Shown here piece after piece: positions 25,201 to 33,316 of a stretch of 52,303 nt of DNA; the stretch's first letter is position 1; the number at the start of each line of letters is the position of its first letter. The stretch spans positions 1 to 52,303 of the forward strand of contig CASWVG010000015.1 in assembly GCA_949472775.1 (NCBI GenBank). The letters run 5' to 3'. The position numbers and the translations under genes were made by a program. The stretch comes from an uncultured Lachnospiraceae bacterium (GTDB taxonomy: Bacteria > Bacillota > Clostridia > Lachnospirales > Lachnospiraceae). Below the pieces are notes generated by a model. That model had not been told where the DNA came from and ran no database searches. It saw only the letters and a list, made by a program, of their open reading frames with translations.

Positions 25201-26506
25201 CCTTAAAAGCAAGCGTCAGATCCGCAAGCGCCGCCACCGCCGCCTGACACCCTTTCATCTGCCTGCACACCTGCTCTGCCGAACCGCCAAAAAACTGTGT
25301 CCGCAGTTCAGAAAGGGTTTCTTTCACACTGTCCCGCAGGCTTTTCGCCGCCTCACGCTTCGTCTGCGAAACGGAAGAGTCCCTCTTAGAGGGAAGCCTG
25401 TCAAAGACCACCGCGCCAAAAGCGGAGCAGAGGGCATCGTAATCAGGCGTATCGCCCTGTACCGCATTCCTCCGTCCCCTGTCTGCCGTTCCCTGTTCGC
25501 CCGCTCCCATCTGCGGGCTGCCTGCCATCCCCTCAGAGCAGCTCTCCTTCTCTGAACTGCCCGGAACGGCGTCGACAGCCTTCATATCGCCGGTTTCTAC
25601 CTTTACATCCCTGCCGCCACACAACCGGAGCAGATTCTCCATCATATCGTATTCTTTTTCAAGCAGCGTCCCGTAAAAATATGGTCCGTCCGGCTCCTCG
25701 CACAGACGCAGCGCCGCCTCCAGTTTATCCATGCAGCCCTGCAGTGCATAGCGGGTATGTTCCACAAACAGAGACGTCCACGGAAATTCTAACAGGTCAC
25801 AGCCTTCCACATCCGGCAGTCCGTCTCCTGGTTCTTCCCCGGAATCTGTCCCCCTGTTCTGCCCGGTTTCCACCTCCGTCTGGTCCTGCTCCTTTGCCGC
25901 GCCGAGAAAGTAGTCATCCTTGCGCTCTACAAGCCACTCCTCCGGGAAAGGCATGCTCATGGCGAAATCGTAAAGTTTCAGCACCTCCTTTTCCACCGCT
26001 TCATCCCTGCTGCCGACGCTGAAATATTCCATACAATGCAGGAAAGCCGGGTCTTCCTTCTCATACGCCTCCTCAATCACATCCGCCAGCACATCCGCGC
26101 GCAGAAGCTTCAGCTCCCCCTCCTCTGCAATCCGAAAGCCCGGGTCTAAGCCGATCGTATGAAACTGATTCCGCAGGACAAAAAGGCAGAAGCTGTCTAT
26201 GGTGGTGATCTGCGCATTGTAGAGCAACGTGGTCTGCCGCTGTAAATGCTCGTTCTCCGGTTCCCTTGCCAGCCTGTCGTTCAGAGCGCGGCTGACCCGC
26301 TCCCGCATCTGGGCGGCAGCCGCGTTGGTAAAGGTCACCACCAGAAGCCTGTCGATATCTACCGGGTTCTCACCGTCACATACCATCTCCACGATCCGCT
26401 CCACCAGAACCGCCGTCTTGCCGGAGCCCGCCGCCGCGGAAATGAGAAGATTGCACCCTCTTGTCTCAATCACCTTTCGCTGTGTGTCTGTAAATGTAAT
26501 ACCCAT
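22271..26506 (-). CDS. addA: AddA helicase-nuclease subunit
   Basis: This is the large subunit of the AddAB enzyme, which resects double-strand breaks for recombination. The UvrD-like helicase begins with FTDTQRKVIETRG and Walker A AAAGSGKT (24-31). LIDEYQDSN (Walker B), DLHQNFRSR, VRIMSIHKSKGLEFP and ILYVAMTRAEEKL follow in order. The C-terminal PD-(D/E)XK nuclease shows GSAFHKVMELFDF and VVLDYKTDAV. At 1411 residues it is slightly longer than the roughly 1200 of Bacillus AddA because of acidic, Gly-rich insertions near residues 205-250, 325-365 and 815-845. The start at 26506 has GAGG five bases upstream. It follows addB after a 100-bp gap. Confidence 0.95.
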   Translation of the reverse strand: MGITFTDTQRKVIETRGCNLLISAAAGSGKTAVLVERIVEMVCDGENPVDIDRLLVVTFTNAAAAQMRERVSRALNDRLAREPENEHLQRQTTLLYNAQITTIDSFCLFVLRNQFHTIGLDPGFRIAEEGELKLLRADVLADVIEEAYEKEDPAFLHCMEYFSVGSRDEAVEKEVLKLYDFAMSMPFPEEWLVERKDDYFLGAAKEQDQTEVETGQNRGTDSGEEPGDGLPDVEGCDLLEFPWTSLFVEHTRYALQGCMDKLEAALRLCEEPDGPYFYGTLLEKEYDMMENLLRLCGGRDVKVETGDMKAVDAVPGSSEKESCSEGMAGSPQMGAGEQGTADRGRRNAVQGDTPDYDALCSAFGAVVFDRLPSKRDSSVSQTKREAAKSLRDSVKETLSELRTQFFGGSAEQVCRQMKGCQAAVAALADLTLAFKAAFDEAKREKNILDFDDIEHFALRILLRREGDGYVPTETALAYRDRFHEILIDEYQDSNMVQEYLLSCISGESVGRYNRFMVGDVKQSIYKFRLARPELFLEKQEAYGRGEENAQRIDLHQNFRSRSQVIDSVNAVFARIMGKEMGGIVYDEKAALHAGASYPEREEALSEDTSNVTQILLFQEEKVTVESFAGAGNAKPEPVSGADAQETEEGKAPAELSVREQEAYGVAAQIRLLLRAFQVTDKETGTLRRASYRDIVILLRTLSGWDEVFKRVLEEEGIPVHVTSRTGYFAASEVQELLHFLRVLDNPLQDIPLYGVLHSYLGGFSEEEIARVRAVFPKKKYLFDALVACSGWEMTDIVKKTAPGTEQEGGEEAAGTGRAPDEEQVSGAEGEEPGPQRIGEALREKIAGFLDKIAAYRNMSVYLSVHELLQVILRETGYLHNVAARPEGSRRHANVEMLLVKAADYEKTSYSGLYHFLRYMEQLEKYEVDYGEAAMQDENADVVRIMSIHKSKGLEFPICFVSGLAAGFRKREGSGILAVDVDAGIGVDYIDPKRRVKGKNLRKNAIALKLRRDSLAEELRILYVAMTRAEEKLILTGLVKNPEKTASALLPLRRRKHSLLSYDVLLGQESFLSLLLSALSGSRCLDSFYEACGMESDPDVPEYAADMPFAVKLTGWDHVVEKKIEETVLGMEAKKKLLFADSAEAVDENLMAQLSRRFSYEYPHGNLRDLYTKTTVSELKMAGMQETDEAVAQLFEEKPVVPYLPKFLRTEEAVSGTMRGSAFHKVMELFDFRELTDEMNADRQAAEQLLRKQMERMLQTGRLQQGYYEAVSVPKLVDFLTCRAAHRMAEAARAGKLFKEQPFVMGLPASRLGKNFPAGETVLVQGIIDVFFEEEDGFVVLDYKTDAVSTPEELVKRYRTQLVYYSEALAQIYGYEPGVSGKPVKERILYSFKLGQEITVIGQQDGPTSIRL

Positions 26507-26607
26507 GACTACCTCATTTCGCAGCGCCAGGCAATGCATCCTGCTGCTTTCCCGTTGTCGCTGTCCACCTGCTGCCTGCACCTGATGCGTTTCTTACACG
26601 CCGCACT

Positions 26608-29600
26608 TTATCTGCCTTCCGTTTTCTCTGCCCCTGCAACCGCCGTTTCCTCCCGCATCCTCTCCAAGGCTTCCTCCGCCTTCAGTTTCGCAAGTTTCCT
26701 CGGCTGATAGCCTGCCGCCCCGGCGTCGAACCCGCAGACATGCCTGTACGCACAGTAGGTACAGGCTCTCTCTACACCAAGCTCACAGGGATTGACCGCT
26801 ATGGTTCCATCCAGAATTTCCCGCCCCAGACTGCGGATTTTATAGTTTACATAATTCGAAACCGTCCGCATGTCCTCTTCCGATATGACACTGGAGACAG
26901 CCGAGAAGCTGCCGTCCTTTTTCCGCTCTAACGGCAGAATATCGGACTTATCCGTAAATTCGCCGTCCAACATTCTGACGGCCTCGTCATCTTCATTGAC
27001 TATGCCAGTCATTTTCAATTCCCGCAAAATGCGGCCGTTTATCTCCTCCGGCGAGAGTTCCTCACCCTCCACCACAGGGTCCGCTACCCGGTAGTAAAGC
27101 ATTGCCGCGGGCACTGCCTCCTTATCGGGGTACTTCTTCTGCACCAGCTCCACCGCCGCGTTCATATAAACCACAAGCTGTAACTGAAGTCCATAATAGA
27201 GTGCCGCCAGATCGAACCGCCTGTCCCCGGACTTATAGTCAATGACTTTCACATAAACCCGCTCGTCCGTCTCGCCGATATCCACCCGGTCAATTCTGCC
27301 GCGCAGACGCAGCTTTTCCTTTTCACTGAGCGCTATATTCAGGGAATCCAGATTTTCCAGCACATCGAAGGAAACCTCAAACGCTTCCGGCAGAAACTGT
27401 CCTTTCTGAAGCTGTGTCTGAAGCGTGTTAACCGTGCGGTTTAAAATCCGCTCCATCCGTGCCAGCAGATGCCTGTTTCTCGCGTTGCTGTAAAGAATCG
27501 TCTCCCCGTAGGACGCCGCGCAGGCGGTAAGTGTCTCCGCCACGAGTTTACGCCCCTCCTCCTTCGGAAAATCGAACCACGTATAACCGTGTTCTTTCAG
27601 TCGTTTTGAAAACCCTTCCAGCACACCGTGAAACAAGTTTCCCATATCCGCCGCCTCAAAGTTGTACTCGCCCCGCTCCCGCAGACGAAGTCCATACTGC
27701 AGAAAATGGGCATAGGCGCAGGCGGCATACTTTTCCAGACGGCTGACACTGTTTAAGAGGGACGCGCCGTACAGAGCTGTGGCAGCCGCCCGGGAGAGCG
27801 GCGTATCCTCATGCCTTGCAAACGCCGTCTCCACCAGATTCCCAATCTGTCCCCGGTACTGTGGGTTCCCGTCATAGCAACGGTAAAATGTGACTAGCGT
27901 GCGGCGTTCCTCTTCCGCAAGCCGTCCCGCCGCGTACTCCCGCAGCATGTCCGTGAAAAAGCCTACACCGTCCGCTCCGCACAAAAGCTGTTTGGCAACC
28001 GCTTCCCGCTCCGGCGTTTCCGCTGTAAGCCCGGGAAACAGTCCCTGCAGAAGTTCCACCAGATAGGCGGGGCGCGAAGACCTGCCGTCCTCCCCCACTC
28101 TGGCGTAAGACAGATAAAGCGCCTCCGACGGTTTCGTCATATTCAGATACAGATAGAGCCGCTGGATGTACATCTGCTCTCTCGGAGAAGGGGCAAGTTC
28201 GATATCCGACTCCCGCAAAAACTCCCGGTCAAGATCCGAGATAATCCCGCCCCCGGAGCCTTTCGGGATATTGCCGTCGTTCACGCCTAGAAAAAACAGC
28301 ACCTTGACCTGCTTCAGACGTGTCCTCTCGATATCTCCCACGAGAATACGGTCCACATTCTGGGGAATCGTCCCCACCGTAATCTCCGCAAGCCCCGAAT
28401 CCAGAATATCGGCAAACTCCTTAAGTGTCAGTTCCTCCCCCGACAAAAGCCCTTCGATCTGGTCCAGCAGGTCGATCACCAGCGGATAAATCTGCCCATA
28501 CTCCTTGGCTCTGGCAAGTTCTCCCTCCTCTTTAAATTTCTTCTCAAAATCCGACAGCTTCTGCTGTACCTCGTTTGCCACGAGAAACTGATAGAGAGCG
28601 CGCACCATTTCCCCCGCTGTTTTAAGCGGCACAAAAAACGGCAGCATCTGTTCCATCAGCCGTTCGCGCATGACATTGCAGTCGGCAAGAGACGCCAGAG
28701 AAGCCTCCTCACCCTCCGGATCCTCCTCCCTGTAAGTGAATGCCTCGCTCCATCGTTTCCGCCCTCTGATCCCGAAGCGGCGCACATAATTTTCCAGCCT
28801 GTCCACTTCCTCCCCGTTAAAGCCCGCAAGCCCCGTGCGCAGATAGTGAAAGACCGCGTCAAAACTGAAATCCTGCAATATTATCTGCAGCGCGCTGCGC
28901 ACATAGGAGGCAAAGGGATTTCCCAGAATGCCCCTTGTCTGATCGATATAAACGGGAATGTCAAAACGGTCAAAAACCTCTTTCGCCTCTTTCCCGTACA
29001 CCCCCATATTACCTGTGACCACAGCGATATCGCGGTAACAGAGCGCCTCTGATTCCAGAAGCATCCTGCGGATGGCAATACAGGTCTGCCTAAGTTCCTG
29101 TGCCGGTGTGGACGCCTCGATCAGGTGAATCCTTTCCGCCTTCTCCCCGTAGGCACAGGGCGGATAACGGAACAGATTCCGTTCCAGGTGCGCCAGCTCC
29201 GGATTGTCCGCAAAGCGGGGCAACCGTCCTTCCTTTTTCTCCGTGCACCAGACAGGCGCATCCTCCGCAATACCCGCTTCCCCGGCAAGCCTTCTTAAAG
29301 CCGCCACTGTTTTCTGACTCAGGTAAAACAGCTTCTGCTCCCCCTCCACACGATAGGGATTCTCCCTCTCATCCATGGTGAGCGTGACAATGACTTTATC
29401 AGTCAATCTCAGTAAATCCTGAATCACCCGGTTCTGTATCGGCGTAAACCCTGTGAACCCGTCAAAGGCAATCACACTGCCCCTCACGATTTCAGATTCC
29501 GGCAGCGCTGTCCGCAGCCTGTCCAGCGTCCCCTCCGTCGTGATAAAGCGGTCATGTATATACGCCCCGAAGGCACGGTACAGGTGCCGTAGATCCTGGA

Positions 29601-30072
29601 GCTTATAGTAGAGCGCTCCCCGCTCCTTTGCATAGTCAATCAGCGCCTCCAGCTCCTTCTCCCCCACACCGTACTGCATAAACTCGGAGAGCGCCGACTT
29701 CACCTCATGAATATAACCGATCTTGTGCAGGTGGCTTCCAAGAACCGTCAGCTTCTCCCTCTCCTGCCCTGCCACCTTGCGAAGCACCAGACTTTTTCCC
29801 GTATCGTCCAGAACCGGCAGTTCCTCTCCGCCCACCTCCTCAATGATCCTGTGGGTCAGTCTGCCGAAACTGAGCACGTCGATGTTCATAATCGCGTGCC
29901 GCGGATGCTCCACCACCAGATCCATCTGCGTCTGCATGGTGAACTGATCCGGCACAATCAGAAGATAATTTTTCTCCGGATGATGCAGGGACTCCTCTAT
30001 GATATAATCATGCAGTTTCCGACTCTTGCCCGCGCCTGACGCGCCGAAGTAAAATTGCAGGGACATAGGCAT
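26608..30072 (-). CDS. addB: AddB helicase-nuclease subunit
   Basis: The 1154-residue protein is the partner of AddA. The N-terminus has the AddB Walker A GASGAGKS (10-17). A C-terminal nuclease carries VKVIDYKSG. The iron-sulphur staple cysteines are present: one in ACAYAHFLQYGLR (about residue 770) and three in ACTYCAYRHVCGFD near the end. The order addB then addA, in one direction, is the usual Firmicute arrangement. The start at 30072 has AGAGG four bases upstream; the Met two codons later is also possible. A pair of direct repeats lies just upstream and may be regulatory. Confidence 0.95.
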   Translation of the reverse strand: MPMSLQFYFGASGAGKSRKLHDYIIEESLHHPEKNYLLIVPDQFTMQTQMDLVVEHPRHAIMNIDVLSFGRLTHRIIEEVGGEELPVLDDTGKSLVLRKVAGQEREKLTVLGSHLHKIGYIHEVKSALSEFMQYGVGEKELEALIDYAKERGALYYKLQDLRHLYRAFGAYIHDRFITTEGTLDRLRTALPESEIVRGSVIAFDGFTGFTPIQNRVIQDLLRLTDKVIVTLTMDERENPYRVEGEQKLFYLSQKTVAALRRLAGEAGIAEDAPVWCTEKKEGRLPRFADNPELAHLERNLFRYPPCAYGEKAERIHLIEASTPAQELRQTCIAIRRMLLESEALCYRDIAVVTGNMGVYGKEAKEVFDRFDIPVYIDQTRGILGNPFASYVRSALQIILQDFSFDAVFHYLRTGLAGFNGEEVDRLENYVRRFGIRGRKRWSEAFTYREEDPEGEEASLASLADCNVMRERLMEQMLPFFVPLKTAGEMVRALYQFLVANEVQQKLSDFEKKFKEEGELARAKEYGQIYPLVIDLLDQIEGLLSGEELTLKEFADILDSGLAEITVGTIPQNVDRILVGDIERTRLKQVKVLFFLGVNDGNIPKGSGGGIISDLDREFLRESDIELAPSPREQMYIQRLYLYLNMTKPSEALYLSYARVGEDGRSSRPAYLVELLQGLFPGLTAETPEREAVAKQLLCGADGVGFFTDMLREYAAGRLAEEERRTLVTFYRCYDGNPQYRGQIGNLVETAFARHEDTPLSRAAATALYGASLLNSVSRLEKYAACAYAHFLQYGLRLRERGEYNFEAADMGNLFHGVLEGFSKRLKEHGYTWFDFPKEEGRKLVAETLTACAASYGETILYSNARNRHLLARMERILNRTVNTLQTQLQKGQFLPEAFEVSFDVLENLDSLNIALSEKEKLRLRGRIDRVDIGETDERVYVKVIDYKSGDRRFDLAALYYGLQLQLVVYMNAAVELVQKKYPDKEAVPAAMLYYRVADPVVEGEELSPEEINGRILRELKMTGIVNEDDEAVRMLDGEFTDKSDILPLERKKDGSFSAVSSVISEEDMRTVSNYVNYKIRSLGREILDGTIAVNPCELGVERACTYCAYRHVCGFDAGAAGYQPRKLAKLKAEEALERMREETAVAGAEKTEGR

Positions 30073-30095
30073 CTTTCCTCTTCGCTGCGATACAC

Positions 30096-30134
30096 TGTTA
30101 TCACAAAACTATCCAATCATTGTTATCACAAAAC
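30096..30134. promoter_or_regulatory. Direct repeat upstream of addB
   Basis: TGTTATCACAAAAC occurs exactly twice, at 30096-30109 and 30121-30134, 25 bp apart, between an AT-rich promoter-like region (TATAAT near 30169-30180 in complement) and the addB start. Spacing by two to two and a half helical turns suggests tandem binding of a regulator. No candidate regulator is adjacent. Confidence 0.5.
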
Positions 30135-30248
30135 AAGCTTTACACTTCATAAGAAAACTCTAATAATTATATTATAACATGGGTTTAAATTATAGGTTTC
30201 CGGCGTGAATCTCACCGACATTGATAAGTTGAAAGAATAAACAGATGC

Positions 30249-30276
30249 GGAGAATGCCGTTTTTCAGGCATTCTCC
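30249..30276. repeat. GAGAATGCC-family hairpin 3' of metQ
   Basis: GGAGAATGCC (30249-30258) and GGCATTCTCC (30267-30276) form a perfect 10-bp stem, followed by the family tail GTGAAACTTAG up to the metQ stop. On the minus strand it comes about 20 bases after metQ and could end the met operon, although no T-run is seen. Confidence 0.8.
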
Positions 30277-30295
30277 CAAGTGAAACTTAGTACAT

Positions 30296-31108
30296 CTATT
30301 CAAACGGAATCACACCGCCGTCGTATGTATTGTTGATGAACTCCTTCACCGTGTCGGACTTAAGCGCCGCCACAAGTGCCTTGATCCCCTCGTCGTTCTC
30401 GCTGCCTTCTTTCACCGCGATCACATTCACATAGGTCTGCGCCGCCTCGGAATCGGACTGCTCGTATGCCACCGCGTCCTTCGCCACAGAAAAACCTGCC
30501 TCCATCGCGTAGTTGCCATTGAGTACCACAAACGCCACTTCTTCTTTAACGCGGGGCACCTGCGCCGCTTCCAGTTCCTGGATCTCCACATTGTAAGGGT
30601 TATCCTCGATATCGCGCACGGTTGCCTCCAGACCTACCCCCTCCTTTAAGGTCAGGATGCCGTTATCCTGCAGCAGCAGAAGCGCTCTCGCCTCGTTGGT
30701 CGTATCGTTGGGAACCGCAATCACGTCTCCTTCCGCAATGGCGGAAAGATCGCTCTTGGTTCCGGGATAAATCCCAAAAGGCTCGTAATGAATGCCACCC
30801 GCGTTTACCAGATGCGTCCCCTGCTCCTCGTTAAAGGAATCCAGATAGGGAATGTGCTGGAAATAGTTGGCGTCATACTCGCCGCTCTCCACCACCTGGT
30901 TGGGCTGTACATAGTCGTTGAATACCGTCACCTCAAGGGTGTAACCCTGATCCGCCAGAATCGGCTTCACCTGCTCCAGAATCTCCGCATGGGGCGTCGC
31001 GGAAGCCGCCACCGTAATCGTGCCGTCATCCTTCTTCCCCCCGCAGCCCGTAAGCGCCGAAAGCGCAAACGCCGCAGTTACAATGGTTACTGCCACTTTC
31101 TTTTTCAT
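30296..31108 (-). CDS. metQ: Methionine ABC transporter binding lipoprotein MetQ
   Basis: The 270-residue NlpA/MetQ-family receptor has lipobox ALTGC with Cys22. The mature domain shows VAASATPHAEIL, VFNDYVQPNQVVESGEYDAN, YFQHIPYLD, HYEPFGIYP and AVPNDTTNEARALLLLQ, all standard for MetQ. It binds methionine outside the cell and hands it to MetI/MetN. It is the last gene of metN-metI-metQ, separated from metI by a 228-bp gap containing a large palindromic element, so its expression may be set separately. The start has GGAGGAG about eight bases upstream. Confidence 0.95.
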   Translation of the reverse strand: MKKKVAVTIVTAAFALSALTGCGGKKDDGTITVAASATPHAEILEQVKPILADQGYTLEVTVFNDYVQPNQVVESGEYDANYFQHIPYLDSFNEEQGTHLVNAGGIHYEPFGIYPGTKSDLSAIAEGDVIAVPNDTTNEARALLLLQDNGILTLKEGVGLEATVRDIEDNPYNVEIQELEAAQVPRVKEEVAFVVLNGNYAMEAGFSVAKDAVAYEQSDSEAAQTYVNVIAVKEGSENDEGIKALVAALKSDTVKEFINNTYDGGVIPFE

Positions 31109-31175
31109 AATTTTCTCCTCCTCTTATCTATAATAGCTGCTGCGAAACGCCTCACAGCGTTTCCATAATTGTGCG

Positions 31176-31292
31176 AATGGTATAATTATAAGCAGACCCT
31201 TGTAGGACGTTGGTACTTGGCGAGGTATTTTCGAGCCTAGTACCGCTACGTCCGGAGCGGAGCGCAAGCGCGTCTGCGTTGATTGTGCCATT
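31176..31292. repeat. 117-bp MITE-like palindromic element between metI and metQ
   Basis: Outer imperfect inverted repeats (31176-31197 and 31272-31292; AATGG-y-A-y-AAT...GCAGAC) enclose a further stem GGACGT / ACGTCC (31205-31210, 31248-31253), GGTACT / AGTACC (31212-31217, 31239-31244) and GGC / GCC, plus a small GCGC-aa-GCGC hairpin. The whole element folds on itself on either strand. It carries no gene. It could be a miniature inverted-repeat transposable element or an intra-operon RNA structure. Confidence 0.65.
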
Positions 31293-31336
31293 TGTACAAT
31301 TTCAACAAGCATGGCAAAATTATGTAATCGCCTATT

Positions 31337-31996
31337 TCACTTCCTCTTATCCAGTTTCACAGACAGCCGCATCCCCAGCGTCTGGAAAATCTGCACCAGT
31401 ACCACCAGAAGTACCACCGAGACAATCATAATCAGCGTCTCGTAGCGGTAATAGCCATAGCGCATGGCGATATCGCCCAGTCCGCCGCCGCCGACCACGC
31501 CCGCCATCGCGGAATAGCCGAGAATCGTACCGATGGCGATGGTCACACCCACCAGAATCGACGTCCTCGCCTCCACCAGAAGCACCTTCCATATAATCGT
31601 AAACGTGCCTGCACCCATACTCTGCGCTGCCTCCACCACGCCGTGATCCACTTCCTTGATGGAGGATTCAATCATCCGCCCGATAAAGGGCGCCGCCGCG
31701 ATGGTCAGCGGTACAATGGTGGCTACTGATCCAGTCGTTTTTCCCACAATCGCCCTCGTCAGAGGCATCACCAGTATCAGCAGAATCAGAAACGGTACGC
31801 TTCGCAAAATATTTGCCATCACATCAAGCGCCTTATAAATCACGGCGTTCGGCCGGATCCCCGTCTTATCCGTCACGGCAAGCACAATGCCCCAGGGAAG
31901 TCCCAGCAGATAGCCAAAGAAAGTTGACAGTAGTGTCATAAGCAAGGTGTCCCGCACACCCTCCAGCATCATCAGTGTCAGGTCACTAGTCCACAT
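31337..31996 (-). CDS. metI: Methionine ABC transporter permease MetI
   Basis: The 219-residue inner-membrane permease with about five helices matches MetI in length and in the segments ETLLMTLLSTFFGYLLG-like opening, NILRSVPFLILL, the coupling-loop region EVDHGVVEAAQSMGA, and GYSAMAGVVGGGGLGD. It forms a homodimer with two MetN subunits. Its start overlaps the metN end by 11 bp, and a GGAGGTG ribosome-binding site lies inside metN. Confidence 0.95.
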   Translation of the reverse strand: MWTSDLTLMMLEGVRDTLLMTLLSTFFGYLLGLPWGIVLAVTDKTGIRPNAVIYKALDVMANILRSVPFLILLILVMPLTRAIVGKTTGSVATIVPLTIAAAPFIGRMIESSIKEVDHGVVEAAQSMGAGTFTIIWKVLLVEARTSILVGVTIAIGTILGYSAMAGVVGGGGLGDIAMRYGYYRYETLIMIVSVVLLVVLVQIFQTLGMRLSVKLDKRK

Positions 31997-33014
31997 AGCC
32001 GTTCACCTCCTCCACGGCAAGCCCTCTCTCTGTGAGGTAAGCCTTCATTTCCTCCTGCACCTTCCGGTCGTCCGGCAGACTCAAAATCATCTCGCCTCTG
32101 GCGATTCCCTCCACGTTCTTCGTATCCGCCCGCAGAATGTTGATGGGCTGCCCAAACTTTAACACCATATTCGCAATCACCGGCTCAAACGAAGAATTGA
32201 CGGAAAATACAATGCGGACACAACACTTTCCCTTCATCAGTTCCTTCTGTCTGTCCTCCAGCGTGCGGCGGTCCGTGCCGCTGCCTTTCAGGATCAGTTC
32301 TTTCGCCTCCGCAGTCTTCGGATGGGCAAAAATATCTGAAACGCGCCCCTGCTCGACCAGATGTCCCTCGCCGATGATCGCCACATGGGAGCAAATTTCA
32401 CGTACCACCGACATTTCGTGGGTAATGATTACAATCGTAATACCATATTTCTGATTGATTTCCTTTAAAAGCTGTAAGATGGACTGTGTCGTCCGCGGGT
32501 CTAAGGCGCTTGTGGCCTCGTCGCACAGCAGAATCTTCGGGTTCGCCGCCAATGCCCTTGCGATTGCCACCCGCTGCTTCTGCCCGCCGGAAAGCTGCGA
32601 CGGATAGGCTGACGCCTTGTCCAGGAGTTCCACGATCTCCAAAAGCTCCTTCGCGCGCGTTTTCGCCTCCTTCTTCTTCATGCCGCCGATCACAAGCGGA
32701 AAGCAGACATTGTCTATCACGTTCTTCTGCATCAGCAGATTAAAATGCTGAAAAATCATGGAGATCTCTCTGCGGGTCGCCCGAAGCTGCGCTTCCGTCA
32801 TCGCGCCCAGATCTTTTCCCTCTATCTCCACCGTGCCGGACGTGGGGCGTTCCAGAAAATTCAAACACCGCACAAGTGTGCTCTTACCCGCACCCGACAT
32901 GCCGATAATACCATAGATATCACCCGCCTCAATGGACAGTGTGATGTGCTGCAGAGCTTCCACTTTCCCGTCATCGGTCTCAAAGGTCTTGCTTAAATCC
33001 CGCACCTCGATCAT
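31986..33014 (-). CDS. metN: Methionine ABC transporter ATPase MetN
   Basis: The 342-residue ABC ATPase has Walker A GMSGAGKST, signature LSGGQKQRVAIARAL, Walker B ILLCDEATSALD and the H-loop in VIITHEMSVV. The C-terminal 75 residues form the NIL domain, which in characterised MetN proteins binds methionine and inhibits transport when the cell is replete. It is the first gene of the operon and has a clear promoter and a roughly 210-nt untranslated leader. Confidence 0.95.
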   Translation of the reverse strand: MIEVRDLSKTFETDDGKVEALQHITLSIEAGDIYGIIGMSGAGKSTLVRCLNFLERPTSGTVEIEGKDLGAMTEAQLRATRREISMIFQHFNLLMQKNVIDNVCFPLVIGGMKKKEAKTRAKELLEIVELLDKASAYPSQLSGGQKQRVAIARALAANPKILLCDEATSALDPRTTQSILQLLKEINQKYGITIVIITHEMSVVREICSHVAIIGEGHLVEQGRVSDIFAHPKTAEAKELILKGSGTDRRTLEDRQKELMKGKCCVRIVFSVNSSFEPVIANMVLKFGQPINILRADTKNVEGIARGEMILSLPDDRKVQEEMKAYLTERGLAVEEVNGYVD

Positions 33015-33316
33015 TTCCGTACTCTCCTCCCGAGTTTATGTTCCAGTTCACACCCACGCAGATCTCACGCCAATTTACGATTATTCAGTGCGAATTGCAA
33101 CAATGATGCACACAAAATGCCCAAAAATGAAGGAAATTCCCTCGGATTAACTGCGCATTCTGGCGCCGCCTCCGACGCCATGCATTAAGTGCATGGTGCG
33201 GCTGTAAAAAACAACGGTTTTATCCCTGCTCACTATAGTATGAATCCCGCAAAATGTCAAGGTAATCCAACCGTTTGGCCTAAGCAGCTCTTCCGGGCAG
33301 ACCGTGCCTGCACGGT
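33015..33316 (-). promoter_or_regulatory. met operon promoter and long leader, no recognisable S-box or T-box
   Basis: TTGACA (33255-33260), 17 bp, TATAGT (33232-33237) on the minus strand is an excellent promoter. The transcript would start near 33225, giving a leader of about 210 nt. I see neither the S-box core nor a T-box motif. A hairpin CCATGCA-ctTAA-TGCATGG (33178-33197 region) is near the 5' end. A cysK 3' hairpin, ACCGTGC-ct-GCACGGT (33301-33316), lies upstream. Confidence 0.6.

Noticed and set aside
33147..33194. Fifteen-codon open frame with three Met codons in the met-operon leader, a possible leader peptide
   Set aside because: No ribosome-binding site precedes it, and the Met codons are too few and scattered for a convincing attenuation peptide. 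The local hairpin explains the sequence equally well.
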